From assembly GCF_007988945.1 (NCBI RefSeq), contig NZ_BJVC01000003.1:186001-250000 (forward strand): a stretch of DNA of 64,000 bases. The letters run 5' to 3'. This document shows, in pieces, positions 36,357 through 45,854 of the stretch; position 1 is the first letter of the stretch; each line of letters opens with the position of its first letter. The notes below the pieces were generated by a model, which searched no databases, was not told where the DNA came from, and was given only the letters and a program-made list of their open reading frames with translations. The position numbers and the translations under genes were made by a program. The DNA is from Swaminathania salitolerans (GTDB lineage Bacteria > Pseudomonadota > Alphaproteobacteria > Acetobacterales > Acetobacteraceae).

Positions 36357-38372
36357 ATGACATCGAGAACCGAGCGGGCAAACGCAATCCGGATCCTCGC
36401 GATCGACGCAATCTACAAGGCACAATCCGGCCATCCGGGCACGCCCATGGGCATGGCGGATATTTCCGAGGTCCTGTGGCGCGATGTGATGCGCTACAAT
36501 CCGGCCAACCCCCGATGGTACAATCGTGACCGTTTCGTCTATTCGAACGGTCATGGCTCGATGCTTCTCTATGCCCTGCTGCATCTGACCGGCTACGATC
36601 TCACCATCGAGGATATACGCCGGTTCCGCCAGCTCCATTCACGTACGCCCGGCCATCCGGAATATGGCTACGCGCCCGGGATAGAGACCACGACCGGCCC
36701 TCTGGGACAGGGCATCGCCAATGCAGTCGGCATGGCGCTTGCGGAAAAAACCCTGGCCGCGCAATTCAACCGTCCCGGCCTGCCCATCGTCGATCATCAC
36801 ACCTATGCCTATGTCGGCGAGGGCTGTCTGATGGAGGGCATATCGCACGAGGCCTGCGCTCTTGCCGGAACCCTCGGGCTCGGCAAGCTCATCACGATCT
36901 ACGACCGGAACATGGTCACCAATGACGGGCCGATCGACGGTGTCTATACGGACGATACACGCAAGCGATTCGAGGCCTATGACTGGCAGGTCATCGGCGA
37001 GATCGACGGACATGATCCCGACGCCGTGCTCGCGGCGCTGACGGCGGCCCGGGCCGAGACGAACCGGCCCAGCCTGATCATCTGTCGCACCACGATCGGC
37101 CAGGGATGCTCCGAAGGCTATGCGGGCACGCACAAGGTCCATGGCGGCGTTCTCCCTGCCGAGGAGATTGCGAAAATCCGTGAGCGGCTTCACTGGCCGC
37201 ATCCCCCCTTCGACATTCCCGCAGCCATCTATGCGGACTGGGATCGTCGCGCCTGCGGGGCGGACGCCGAAAATGCCTGGAACGCCCTGTTCGAGCGCTA
37301 TCGAGACGCCTATCCCGATCTCGCCGCAGCCTTCGAGCGTCGCATGAACGCAGAGCTTCCGGAGCACTGGCACGGCCAGTCGCGGGATCACGTTTGCGCG
37401 TTGCAGGCGAAACCTGCGGACATACCGTCCCGCAAGGCATCGCAGAATGCCATTGAGACCTTTGCCCCCCTCCTCCCCGAGATGTTCGGGGGATGTGCGG
37501 ATATCACGCCCAGCTGCCTGACACGCTGGTCCGGCTCCTCATCGGTCTGTTTCGACCCGGCCGGCAACTACGTCGATTACGGTGTTCGCGAATTCGGCAT
37601 GGTGGCGATGGCCAACGGTATTGCCCTGCATGGCGGGCTTCTGCCCTACACCGCGACCTTCCTGATGTTCATGGAATATGCCCGCAACGCCGTCCGTATG
37701 GCGGCTCTCATGAAACAGCGGCAGATTCTGGTCTACACGCATGATTCGATCGGCCTTGGAGAGGACGGCCCGACACATCAGCCCGTCGAACAGCTCGCCA
37801 GCCTCAGGCAGACGCCCAACATGGTCACCTGGCGCCCCTGCGATCAGGTCGAGACCGCGATCGCATGGATCAGCGCGATCGAGCGACGCGACGGTCCCAC
37901 GGCTTTCAGTCTCTCCCGCCTTCCCCTGCGCCAGCATCCCCGCGACGATACGCAACTGCGCAACGCCTTCCGCGGGGGGTATGTCCTGTCGGACAGCACA
38001 ACGCCCCCCGACCTCATCCTCATCGCCACGGGCTCCGAAGTCACGCTCGCCCTGGAAGCCGCCCGGGTCCTGCGCACCGTGCCTCTCGCCGTGCGGGTCG
38101 TCTCCATGCCTTCGCCCGAGACCTTCGATGCGCAGGACGAGGCCTATCGCGAGAGCGTGTTGCCGGATGGCGTGCGTGCGCGCCTCGCGATCGAGGCCGC
38201 GAGCACATTCTACTGGTCGCGCTATGTCGGGCTCGATGGAGGCGTGGTGGGCATGACCGGATTTGGCGAATCCGGCCCTGCGGAAGATCTGTTCCGCCAT
38301 TTCGGCTTCACGATCGAGAATGTCGTGGAACAGGCACACAGGGTGATCGCACGCGTGCGCCAGAAGCGCTGA
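36357..38372 (+). CDS. tkt: Transketolase
   Basis: A 671-residue thiamine-diphosphate enzyme that moves two-carbon units between sugar phosphates in the pentose phosphate pathway. The N-terminal signature [22 protein letters not shown], the ThDP/Mg loop of the first domain around [14 protein letters not shown], and the second-domain [20 protein letters not shown] are all complete. A GTG directly before the ATG is also in frame. It is followed 141 bases later by an SDR gene and lies opposite a polyol permease, so it may be a specialised copy serving polyol use rather than the housekeeping one. Confidence 0.95.
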   Translation: MTSRTERANAIRILAIDAIYKAQSGHPGTPMGMADISEVLWRDVMRYNPANPRWYNRDRFVYSNGHGSMLLYALLHLTGYDLTIEDIRRFRQLHSRTPGHPEYGYAPGIETTTGPLGQGIANAVGMALAEKTLAAQFNRPGLPIVDHHTYAYVGEGCLMEGISHEACALAGTLGLGKLITIYDRNMVTNDGPIDGVYTDDTRKRFEAYDWQVIGEIDGHDPDAVLAALTAARAETNRPSLIICRTTIGQGCSEGYAGTHKVHGGVLPAEEIAKIRERLHWPHPPFDIPAAIYADWDRRACGADAENAWNALFERYRDAYPDLAAAFERRMNAELPEHWHGQSRDHVCALQAKPADIPSRKASQNAIETFAPLLPEMFGGCADITPSCLTRWSGSSSVCFDPAGNYVDYGVREFGMVAMANGIALHGGLLPYTATFLMFMEYARNAVRMAALMKQRQILVYTHDSIGLGEDGPTHQPVEQLASLRQTPNMVTWRPCDQVETAIAWISAIERRDGPTAFSLSRLPLRQHPRDDTQLRNAFRGGYVLSDSTTPPDLILIATGSEVTLALEAARVLRTVPLAVRVVSMPSPETFDAQDEAYRESVLPDGVRARLAIEAASTFYWSRYVGLDGGVVGMTGFGESGPAEDLFRHFGFTIENVVEQAHRVIARVRQKR

Positions 38373-38412
38373 CCAGAAGCGTTGACCGAGGGCGCTGACC
38401 GGAGACGCCGAT
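38361..38412. repeat. Tandem repeat, 4 x 13 bp overlapping the tkt stop
   Basis: Units CAGAAGCGCTGAC, CAGAAGCGTTGAC, CGAGGGCGCTGAC and a decayed fourth copy start inside the last codons of transketolase and include its stop codon, so the duplication extends out of the gene end. Confidence 0.65.
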
Positions 38413-38513
38413 ATGACAGCATCGGCATGACGCGCACGCGCCTTCCCCCTCACGACACAACGCGGAACAGTCGGGCGCGCGCCCGGCTGCCGCATCACAA
38501 CAGGACCGGTATC

Positions 38514-39281
38514 ATGGAACTATTCGATCTCTCGGGCGACGTCGCCTTCGTCACCGGCGCAGGAAGCGGCATCGGTCAGCAGATCGCGCTCGGCCTTGCA
38601 GAGGCGGGCGCTTCTGTCTGCTGTTTCGATCTTCCCGCCGCACGGAAGGGGCTGGAGGAAACGGCAGACCGCATCCGTGCGTTCGGTCGCGCCGTCCGTA
38701 TCGCGCAAGGCGATGCCACGGAGGAGAGCCAGCTCGCCGAAGCCATCGCAACGACCCAGGCCGAGCTGGGACTGCTCTCGGTGGCGGTCAACGCTGCCGG
38801 GATCGCCAATGCAGCACCTGCCGAGGAAATGGGGCGGGATCAGTGGCAGCGCGTTCTCGACGTCAATACGACAGGCATCTTCCTCTCATCCCAGGCAGAG
38901 GGGCGCGCCATGCTCGATAATGGCCGCGGTTCGATCGTCAACATCGCCTCCATGTCCGGCGTGATCGTCAATCGCGGGCTGACGCAGGCTCACTACAACG
39001 CCTCCAAGGCTGCCGTGATCCATCTGAGCAAGAGCCTCGCCATGGAATGGGCCGGACGCGGCGTGCGCGTCAACACGATCAGCCCCGGCTATACCGCCAC
39101 CCCCATGAACACCCGACCGGAATGGGCCGAACGGGTGAAGACTTTCGAAAACGATACTCCCATGGGCCGGATCGCTGCCCCGCGCGAGATGGTCGGTCCG
39201 GCGATCTTCCTCTCGTCGCGGGCTGCCTCGTTCTGCACGGGTATCGACCTGCTGGTCGATGGCGGTTTCTGCTGCTGGTAA
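38514..39281 (+). CDS. SDR-family polyol dehydrogenase
   Basis: A 255-residue short-chain dehydrogenase. The cofactor loop is VTGAGSGIGQQIA at residues about 14-26, the structural NAG motif is NAAGIANAAP, and the catalytic residues are Ser in NIASMSGV and Tyr-Lys in AHYNASKAAV. The C-terminus FCTGIDLLVDGGFCCW is typical. The closest functional groups are xylitol, arabitol, threitol or sorbitol dehydrogenases and L-xylulose reductases. With the polyol permease and transketolase it suggests a sugar alcohol entering the pentose phosphate pathway, although no pentulose kinase is present. Confidence 0.88.
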   Translation: MELFDLSGDVAFVTGAGSGIGQQIALGLAEAGASVCCFDLPAARKGLEETADRIRAFGRAVRIAQGDATEESQLAEAIATTQAELGLLSVAVNAAGIANAAPAEEMGRDQWQRVLDVNTTGIFLSSQAEGRAMLDNGRGSIVNIASMSGVIVNRGLTQAHYNASKAAVIHLSKSLAMEWAGRGVRVNTISPGYTATPMNTRPEWAERVKTFENDTPMGRIAAPREMVGPAIFLSSRAASFCTGIDLLVDGGFCCW

Positions 39282-39333
39282 ACCGCGTCTCCCGGCATTC
39301 CGGCAAACGGAGTGCCGGGGCACGAACGATCGG

Positions 39334-39405
39334 AAATCGAGCGGCCCGGAATCGACCAGTCACAAATCGGGCGGCCAGAAATCGATCCGTCAGAAATCGG
39401 CGGAC
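39334..39405. repeat. Tandem repeat with 30-bp period
   Basis: About 2.4 copies of a 30-bp unit beginning AAATCGAGCGGCCCGG lie in the gap and run over the stop codon of the leftward TonB receptor. A shorter 14-16 bp sub-period is visible inside each unit. Confidence 0.6.
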
Positions 39406-41813
39406 ACACTGGCGACAGCGGTGAAAGCGGACCCCACGACGAAGACGGGGTTGGACGGATTGACCGCATTGCCGAAAATGCCGCGTCTCGCCCGGGCGGT
39501 AAGCCCGAATCCGCCAATACCCGAAAGATAGTTCAGCCCTCCGAGATTGGTCAGGCTGAGCATGGCCCGGGGATGGATACCAGTCCCGAATGCCGGGAGT
39601 TTGCGACCGAAGGACAGATCGGCGGTCGTGAAAGACGGAATGCTCTGATCGTTCATGAGCGTCGAATATTGCGAGTCCTGATAGCGCAGATTGAAATTGC
39701 CGAACCAGAGACCGTCATCGAATGTCAGACCGATGGCACCGGTATATTCGGGCGAGCCAGACGCCGATTTTCCGGCGGTCGGCAGATAGTCGTTTCCGGT
39801 GCTGATATTGTTGCCGAGACGGGTCTGCAGATACTGGCCTGACAGATAGGCGCTGAGATGATGCCACGGTCGCGTGGCCAGCTCGGCCTGCATTCCCCAG
39901 GCCTCCTCGCCCCCCGCAGCGATCTGGCTGCTGATCATGATCGACGTGCCCGGCTGATAGGCCAGACCGGAGACCTGATGATTCGTCAGGTTGTAGTGAA
40001 ATCCGGCGATGGATACCGTTACGGTACCGTTATGCCTGATTCCCAGCTCCTCTCCGATGAAATATTCCGGAGCCAGACTGGGGGGCGGAATGACATTGGG
40101 CGTCGGCGAGGTGACGGGAAAGCCCGGAACATAGGCGGCCCACCCGGCCGGAAGACGATAGGAGGTGGTGGCGTTGAGATAGATCTGGTCCTGTGGCGTC
40201 ACGCGATAGCTGGCAAGGAATTGCGGTGTCGGAATGAAGTGATTGGGCGCGGATTTATAGGGCGAGGCCCCCGGCAGATTTTCCGTCGTCATGCGCGAGA
40301 CCATGGTTGCCTTGAACCCGGCATCGAAGAGGAGCCGCCCGTCGAGGAGGCTGAGCCTGTCGTTGAAACCGAGCGCATTGACCTGCTGCGTCTGGTTGAT
40401 GTCGTAGCCGGTCACCAGGCGCCCGTTTGCCGTCAGGGGATTTTTCCAGGTCACCGACCCATCGTCGCCGACCGCGAATTTGTCCTGTCGTTCCTGATGA
40501 TCGCTCCAGGAATAGAAATAGAAGAAGGTCAGGGTATTGTGACGGGTCTTCCAGTCGAGCGCCATCGTCACCCCGCTGCTGCGCTGCTCCCAAGGATGGA
40601 CGCTCTGAACCAGGATCATCCGGTTCTGCCCTGCATATCCGTCGAGATAATCGTAACGCTGCGTGCCGATATATCCGCCAGCGGTCGGGACGGCCATGCC
40701 GTAATTGTTCGGGCCCATCTGGCTGATCCCGTAGGGCGTGACATGCAGGATCCATGACCGGGACAGACGGATATCGTTGCGGATCGTGCCGAAAGCGACG
40801 TTGGTGAAACGCTCGTTGAGGCGATAATAGCTGAAACTGCCGGGCGTGTAGGGCGCAGTATAGTTGAAACTCGTACCCTGTGCCCGCCATTGGGCGAGGG
40901 TAGGATAACGGTAGATGGTCTGACGCCCCTGGTTATAGCCGAATATGACATCGCTGGTGCTCCCCGGTGCCCAGCGTTTCTCCAGATTGGCATCGACGTG
41001 ATAGCGCCGGATGGAACCGGGTCCGCGCCAGAGATTGGCGGCGGAATGGGAGAAGGACCCATAGGCCCTGATATTGCTGTGCCCCAGCGCGCCGGTATTG
41101 AGACGGACGAATTCCTTCTGCAGGCTGTGCGTCCCTCCGGACAGATTGACATATCCCCCTGCCCGATCCGCCGGGCGCAAGGCCTTCATCGAAACCTGCG
41201 CGCCATCGGCATTATAGAGGGGGGAGGTCAGATCGACGGAACCCTGCGTCACCGTGATCGAGGCGATGTTCTCGTTATCGACCATCGCGGCGTTCCAGGG
41301 GTTGTAACTGAACATATCCGCCGCAGGTACACCCTCGAACAGAAAGCCGATCTGCGTCTGATCGAGCCCACGGATATGCAGGGTTTCCGACTGGGTGCTG
41401 AGCGGCGATTCATTACCCGCCTGAACGCCGGGCAGGCTCGCGATAAGGCTCGTCGGGCTGAGGGTCGGCGCCTGTTTCGAGATGAAATCCCGCGTGACCT
41501 CGCTTATGGCGCGCGGGACGGTCTGGATCTTCATCAGGCCGCCGCCCACGATACGGCGCTTCTCGCGGATGCTGATCCGTTCCCCCCGCTCTCTCTGAGC
41601 ATCGCGCCCGGTCATGCGGGCGGGTCCGGTGGCTGGGTGTCTCGCAGGATTTTCCCCCCGATAGGCCCGGCCTTCATCCACGGGATATTCCGGGGGATTT
41701 CTCCCGGTGTACCTCACCGTATCGCCCCGGGCTTCCGCCGTCCGGAGCAGGGGAGCGTTGCCCAGAATGGCAACGACCAGCAAGGCGAGTCCTGTTTCTG
41801 TCTTTCCGCGCAC
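39390..41813 (-). CDS. TonB-dependent outer-membrane receptor
   Basis: An 807-residue receptor with a signal peptide (residues 1-29, ending AEA-R), a long charged linker, and then a plug domain starting near residue 93 (MKIQTVPRAISEVTRDFISKQ, then ETLHIRGLDQTQIGFLFEGV). The beta-barrel follows and ends VASVSADF with terminal Phe. The first 90 residues are rich in Arg and Gly and unlike other receptors. No transport partner adjoins it; it diverges from two secreted PI-PLC-like genes with a large palindrome between. Substrate unknown, possibly a siderophore or a product released by the lipases. Confidence 0.88.
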   Translation of the reverse strand: MRGKTETGLALLVVAILGNAPLLRTAEARGDTVRYTGRNPPEYPVDEGRAYRGENPARHPATGPARMTGRDAQRERGERISIREKRRIVGGGLMKIQTVPRAISEVTRDFISKQAPTLSPTSLIASLPGVQAGNESPLSTQSETLHIRGLDQTQIGFLFEGVPAADMFSYNPWNAAMVDNENIASITVTQGSVDLTSPLYNADGAQVSMKALRPADRAGGYVNLSGGTHSLQKEFVRLNTGALGHSNIRAYGSFSHSAANLWRGPGSIRRYHVDANLEKRWAPGSTSDVIFGYNQGRQTIYRYPTLAQWRAQGTSFNYTAPYTPGSFSYYRLNERFTNVAFGTIRNDIRLSRSWILHVTPYGISQMGPNNYGMAVPTAGGYIGTQRYDYLDGYAGQNRMILVQSVHPWEQRSSGVTMALDWKTRHNTLTFFYFYSWSDHQERQDKFAVGDDGSVTWKNPLTANGRLVTGYDINQTQQVNALGFNDRLSLLDGRLLFDAGFKATMVSRMTTENLPGASPYKSAPNHFIPTPQFLASYRVTPQDQIYLNATTSYRLPAGWAAYVPGFPVTSPTPNVIPPPSLAPEYFIGEELGIRHNGTVTVSIAGFHYNLTNHQVSGLAYQPGTSIMISSQIAAGGEEAWGMQAELATRPWHHLSAYLSGQYLQTRLGNNISTGNDYLPTAGKSASGSPEYTGAIGLTFDDGLWFGNFNLRYQDSQYSTLMNDQSIPSFTTADLSFGRKLPAFGTGIHPRAMLSLTNLGGLNYLSGIGGFGLTARARRGIFGNAVNPSNPVFVVGSAFTAVASVSADF

Positions 41814-41952
41814 CGCTCGTCTCGATCATCTCAGCAAGAAGTTTGTCCGGCTGCCCGTCACGAACGACCGGGGACGAGAAAATGCGTGACGTCTCATGAC
41901 CCGATGCCTCCCGGACGGCAGGTCGGAGGACCCTAGACCCGATACGTTTTTT

Positions 41953-41989
41953 GTTCGGTTATGAAATGATGTATATTTCATTTCCGAAC
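41953..41989. promoter_or_regulatory. 37-bp interrupted palindrome in a divergent promoter
   Basis: Nested arms GTTCGG..CCGAAC and ATGAAAT..ATTTCAT are symmetric about one centre, with only the two-base junctions and the central seven bases unpaired. It lies between the TonB receptor and first PI-PLC-like gene, about 140 bases from the receptor start and 94 from the lipase start. It could be an operator for both genes. Confidence 0.55.
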
Positions 41990-42082
41990 TGTTCTACTTT
42001 TATTTCAGAAGAATGACCTCAGAAACGTGACTTCTGTATTGTCGTTCCGGCTGCTCAGATCCCGCAACGATTCGCATTCAGG

Positions 42083-43264
42083 ATGACCGTCATGACCCGC
42101 CCGCTCTCCCTCCTGTCGCTCCTGCTGGTCCTTTCCGGCGCATGTTCCGAGGCCGGGGCGGAAAGCCGCGATATCCGCCTGAACCAGATCCAGGTCATCG
42201 GGACGCATAATTCCTATCGACGCGATATCTCGCCCGTGACACTGCAATGGCTGGGACGCGTCTCACCGCAGGCCGCCGAAGCGCTCGACTACCGTCACGA
42301 CACGCTCACGGCGCAGCTCGATCATGGCGTGCGTCAGCTCGAGATCGATATCTATGCCGATAGTCAGGGCGGTCGTTACGCTCATCCCAAGGGGCCGGAC
42401 TGGGAACGTCGGGCCGCGCTCGTTCCCGATTCCGATCCGACGCCCCCCGCTGCCATGCTGGGGACGGATTTCAAGGTGATGCATATCGTCGATATCGACC
42501 AGAGGTCGAGCTGCCAGCCCTTGCGCGCCTGTCTCGAGCAGATCCGCAGCTGGTCGGATGCCCATCCCGGACATGTTCCGGTTTTCGTCGATCTCGAGAC
42601 CAAACAGGATATTCCCTTCGGGGGAGGGAAACTGCCCTTCACCGCGCCGGAGCCCTTCACCCCCGCCACCTATGACCGCCTCGACAGAGAGCTCGTTGCG
42701 GTCTTCGGCAGGAAGCGCATCGTCGCCCCGGACGATGTGCGCGGGACGGCCCCGACACTGGAGAAAGCCATCCGGGATCACGGATGGCCGAGCCTCGACA
42801 GCACGCGCGGCAAGATCGTCTTTCTCTTCGATCGTCCCCACGACACGGCACGCTATATCGAAGGCCATCCCTCCCTGCGCGGACGGATCGTGTTCACCAA
42901 TTCGCGCCCGGGCTCGGATGAATGCGCCTTCATGGAAATCAACGAGGGATTCATCGGCGCGAAAGGCAATGGCAGTGAGGCCGTCGATAACGCCCGTGCC
43001 GCCACCGAAATCGCGGCACGGGTACGAGAGGGCTATCTCGTGCGTACGCGGGCCGACGCGAATACGATCGAGGCCCGTCACAATCTGCTCGACCGGCGCA
43101 AGGCCGCTTTCGATGGCGGGGCGCATCTCATCAGCACGGATTATCCCGGCTTCGAGCCCGCGCCATGGCATGGCTACAGCGTGACTTTCGGTCCCGATCT
43201 CGTGGCACGCTGCAACCCGGTCAATGCCCCGTCGAGCTGCCGAAGCGCCGCTCTGGAACGCTGA
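42083..43264 (+). CDS. Secreted Ca2+-dependent PI-PLC-like phosphodiesterase, copy 1
   Basis: A 393-residue protein with a signal peptide (to about residue 26) and a phosphatidylinositol-specific phospholipase C X-domain of the bacterial Ca2+-dependent type. His42 in VIGTHNSYR and His134 in VMHIVDID are the likely catalytic pair; RQLEIDIYAD and FVDLETKQ carry the probable calcium-binding acids. Such enzymes cleave phosphatidylinositol to diacylglycerol and inositol phosphate outside the cell. A second in-frame ATG at 42092 is possible. The gene is followed by a paralogue on the same strand, with a hexanucleotide repeat between. Confidence 0.85.
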   Translation: MTVMTRPLSLLSLLLVLSGACSEAGAESRDIRLNQIQVIGTHNSYRRDISPVTLQWLGRVSPQAAEALDYRHDTLTAQLDHGVRQLEIDIYADSQGGRYAHPKGPDWERRAALVPDSDPTPPAAMLGTDFKVMHIVDIDQRSSCQPLRACLEQIRSWSDAHPGHVPVFVDLETKQDIPFGGGKLPFTAPEPFTPATYDRLDRELVAVFGRKRIVAPDDVRGTAPTLEKAIRDHGWPSLDSTRGKIVFLFDRPHDTARYIEGHPSLRGRIVFTNSRPGSDECAFMEINEGFIGAKGNGSEAVDNARAATEIAARVREGYLVRTRADANTIEARHNLLDRRKAAFDGGAHLISTDYPGFEPAPWHGYSVTFGPDLVARCNPVNAPSSCRSAALER

Positions 43265-43281
43265 TCCTCCCCCCTTCCCCC

Positions 43282-43335
43282 GGGAACGGGAACGGGAACG
43301 GGAACGGGAACGGGAACGGGAACGGGAACGGGAAT
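43282..43335. repeat. Hexanucleotide microsatellite (GGGAAC)8 GGGAAT
   Basis: Eight perfect copies of GGGAAC and one variant lie 18 bases after the stop of the first PI-PLC-like gene. Slippage-prone arrays of this length can change copy number. It lies in the transcribed gap before the second lipase gene. Confidence 0.95.
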
Positions 43336-43545
43336 GAGAGCGCAAGCGAGGCAGAGGAAGAAACCCCGGGGAGCGCTGCTACCGGAACGGCAGGATCAGA
43401 AAGACGAAACGACGGCCCGGAGACGGAAAGTCTCGCTTCATAAATCCGGTGAATATTTGATGACGGCGGCTTTGTCATTACGACATGCCCGCATTCTGTT
43501 TCACTTCTACGGACCTGTTCCTCTTTCTTCTGACAGGACCCGCTC

Positions 43546-44739
43546 ATGAAAATCCCAGCCTCCCTGTTGCTTGCCTCGATCCTCTGCCTTACCCCGGCCC
43601 TCTGCCCTCCCCCGACATGGGCCGCTCCTGCGGACGAGGCCGTCGGGATCAACCAGATCCAGATCATCGGGACCCATAACAGCTATCGGAGCGCCATGGA
43701 CCCGGCCACCATGAGCTGGCTGAAGAAAGTCGCCCCCGATGCGGCCAGATCCCTCGACTATCATCACGAGCCGCTCGCGGCGCAGCTCGATCATGGAGTC
43801 CGGCAGATCGAACTCGACCTCTATGCCGATATGAAGGGAGGCCGCTACGCCCACCCGAAAGGACCGGATTGGCTGCGGGCCTCGGGCCTCGCCCCCCAAC
43901 CCGATCCGGTCTCGCCGGACGTCATGAACGGGCGCGATTTCAAGGTCATGCATATCGTGGATATCGATCAGAGATCGACCTGCCAGCCTTTGCGTTCCTG
44001 TCTCGATATCGTGAGACGATGGTCCGATTCTCATCCGGGCCATCTGCCGATCTTCATCGATCTCGAAACCAAACAATCGGCGCCGCCGAGCGGCAAGGTC
44101 CCGTTCACAGCGCCCGAGATCTTCACCCCCGCCACCTATGACGCACTGGATGCGGAGCTGATCGCGGTTTTCGGCCGGGAGCGCATTCTTACCCCCGATG
44201 ATGTGCGCGGCGCGGCACCGAGCCTGAATGCGGCCATACGCGATCACGGCTGGCCGAGCCTGGCGAAAGCCCGCGGCAAGATCGTGTTCCTGTTCGAGCG
44301 CCCTCATGACACGGCGCGCTATCTCGTCGGTCATCCGGCGCTGAAAGGGCGTATCGTGTTTCCCAATGGCAAGCCGGGCGACCCCGAATGCGCCTTCACG
44401 GAGGTCAATGAAGGCTTCGTCGGCAAGAAAGTGGGAGAGTTCGAACCGGTGGACAACGAGAAAGCGGCCCGGGTCATTCCGAAGCTCGTCCGGGAGGGCT
44501 ATCTCATCCGGACCCGCTCGGATGGCGATACGCTCGAAGCGCGTCAGAACGATCTGTCACGACGCAAGGTCGCTTTCGATTCCGGCGCGCAACTCATCAG
44601 CACGGATTACCCACGGGCCGAGCCGGCCCCCTGGCACGATTTTGTCGTGACATTCCCGAACGGCGCCCTGACGCGCTGCAATCCGGTCAATGCACCGGCG
44701 AGCTGCCGCGACGCGTTGCTCGAGCCTGCAACACGCTGA
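43546..44739 (+). CDS. Secreted Ca2+-dependent PI-PLC-like phosphodiesterase, copy 2
   Basis: A 397-residue paralogue of the upstream protein, alike over the whole length: signal peptide to about residue 27 (TWA-A), IIGTHNSYR, RQIELDLYAD, FKVMHIVDIDQRS, IFIDLETKQ and the C-terminal cysteine motif RCNPVNAPASCR. The pair clearly arose by tandem duplication. Copies differ most in the loop after the DLETKQ strand and in the signal peptide, so they may differ in substrate or secretion. A 281-base gap with a T-rich stretch near 43470-43500 suggests a separate promoter. Confidence 0.85.
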   Translation: MKIPASLLLASILCLTPALCPPPTWAAPADEAVGINQIQIIGTHNSYRSAMDPATMSWLKKVAPDAARSLDYHHEPLAAQLDHGVRQIELDLYADMKGGRYAHPKGPDWLRASGLAPQPDPVSPDVMNGRDFKVMHIVDIDQRSTCQPLRSCLDIVRRWSDSHPGHLPIFIDLETKQSAPPSGKVPFTAPEIFTPATYDALDAELIAVFGRERILTPDDVRGAAPSLNAAIRDHGWPSLAKARGKIVFLFERPHDTARYLVGHPALKGRIVFPNGKPGDPECAFTEVNEGFVGKKVGEFEPVDNEKAARVIPKLVREGYLIRTRSDGDTLEARQNDLSRRKVAFDSGAQLISTDYPRAEPAPWHDFVVTFPNGALTRCNPVNAPASCRDALLEPATR

Positions 44740-44779
44740 TCAACCAGCATTTCCCGTCATACGTCATGCAGGACAAGCG

Positions 44780-44815
44780 GCCAGGAAGAAAAAATGGAAA
44801 AATTTTCCTCCTGGC
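44780..44815. other. Stem-loop after the second PI-PLC-like gene
   Basis: GCCAGGAAGAAAA pairs with TTTTCCTCCTGGC through 13 bases with one mismatch, around a short A-rich loop. No T-run follows the stem, but the A-T-rich upper part and position 40 bases after the gene suggest a transcript-end structure. Confidence 0.45.
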
Positions 44816-44915
44816 TGTTGCCAAAGGAAACCAGGACTGGTAGTTCCCCCTTCACCGAAGGCGAGGGCGAATATCTCCCTCCGAAACGGTCGCAGGACGC
44901 CGAAAGGTGCCTCAT

Positions 44916-44992
<77 letters not shown>

Positions 44993-45087
44993 CTTTTCCT
45001 GAAAAGCAAAACGGAAAAACACGGCTCGTCATGCCGCCACAATGCGGTTTCCTGTCGCGCGCCCGAGTGATACGCGCGACCCGGCTT

Positions 45088-45852
45088 TCAGCCCGCCAGA
45101 TAGGCGTCCAGCACCTCACCGGTTGACCCATCCATCCGGATCCGCCCGTTATCGAGCCAGATCAGCCGCGTGCACCATTGCCGCATGATCTCCGGCTGAT
45201 GGGACGACATCACCATTGCGTCCGAGCGGGCGACCAGCGCCTCGAGCCGCTTTTCCGCTTTGGCCAGGAACGTGATGTCGCCCGCCATGAACCATTCATC
45301 CATGATCAGAACATCGGGGGTGATTGCCGTAGCCAGGCCGAACGCCAGACGAACGAGCATACCAGCACTATAGGTCTTGACCGGCATGGCCATGAAGTCG
45401 CCAAGCCCGGCAAACTGCGAGACATCCTCGAGAACCTCGCGCGAGGCGCGACGCCCCAGCCCGTGAAACAGGCACCGCAGACGCACGTTCTCCACGCCGG
45501 TCAGCTCCATGTTCATGCCAAGCTGGGTATCGAGCAGGGTGCCTATCGTCCCTTCGACACGCACGCGCCCCGAGACAGGCTCGTAGATCCCGGCCAGCGC
45601 CCTGAGCAGCGTGGTCTTGCCCGCGCCATTGCCGCCGATCAGCCCGAGACGCTCGCCATCCTGCATCGAAAAACCGATATCGCGCAGGACCGATACCGTG
45701 ACCCGGTGACGATCGTCCTCGATCAGGGCACTTCCCGCCCTTTTCTGGGTGCGCCCTCCGACCGCCGCGGCCATCGATCTCTTCAGGGTGCGATTATCGG
45801 CATGATAGACCGGAAAGTCGATGCTCAGGCGATCGACGAGAATGCGGCTCAT
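45088..45852 (-). CDS. Polysaccharide export ABC transporter ATPase (Wzt/KpsT type)
   Basis: A 254-residue ATPase. Walker A is GGNGAGKTT, the signature is YSAGMLVRLAFG with the non-canonical YSAGM form characteristic of polysaccharide exporters, and Walker B is VLIMDEWFMAGD. It lacks the long C-terminal carbohydrate-binding extension of O-antigen Wzt, so it is nearer the KpsT/teichoic-acid type. It pairs with the permease gene 2 bases upstream and exports a lipid-linked glycan across the inner membrane. It could serve the glycan cluster at 18.6-23.6 kb. Confidence 0.9.
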   Translation of the reverse strand: MSRILVDRLSIDFPVYHADNRTLKRSMAAAVGGRTQKRAGSALIEDDRHRVTVSVLRDIGFSMQDGERLGLIGGNGAGKTTLLRALAGIYEPVSGRVRVEGTIGTLLDTQLGMNMELTGVENVRLRCLFHGLGRRASREVLEDVSQFAGLGDFMAMPVKTYSAGMLVRLAFGLATAITPDVLIMDEWFMAGDITFLAKAEKRLEALVARSDAMVMSSHQPEIMRQWCTRLIWLDNGRIRMDGSTGEVLDAYLAG

Positions 45853-45854
45853 GG

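Noticed and set aside
43282-43335. GGGAAC array considered as a CRISPR or as coding repeats
   Set aside because: The unit is six bases with no spacers and no cas genes; on the other strand it would give Arg-Ser or Phe-Pro repeats only in shadow frames.
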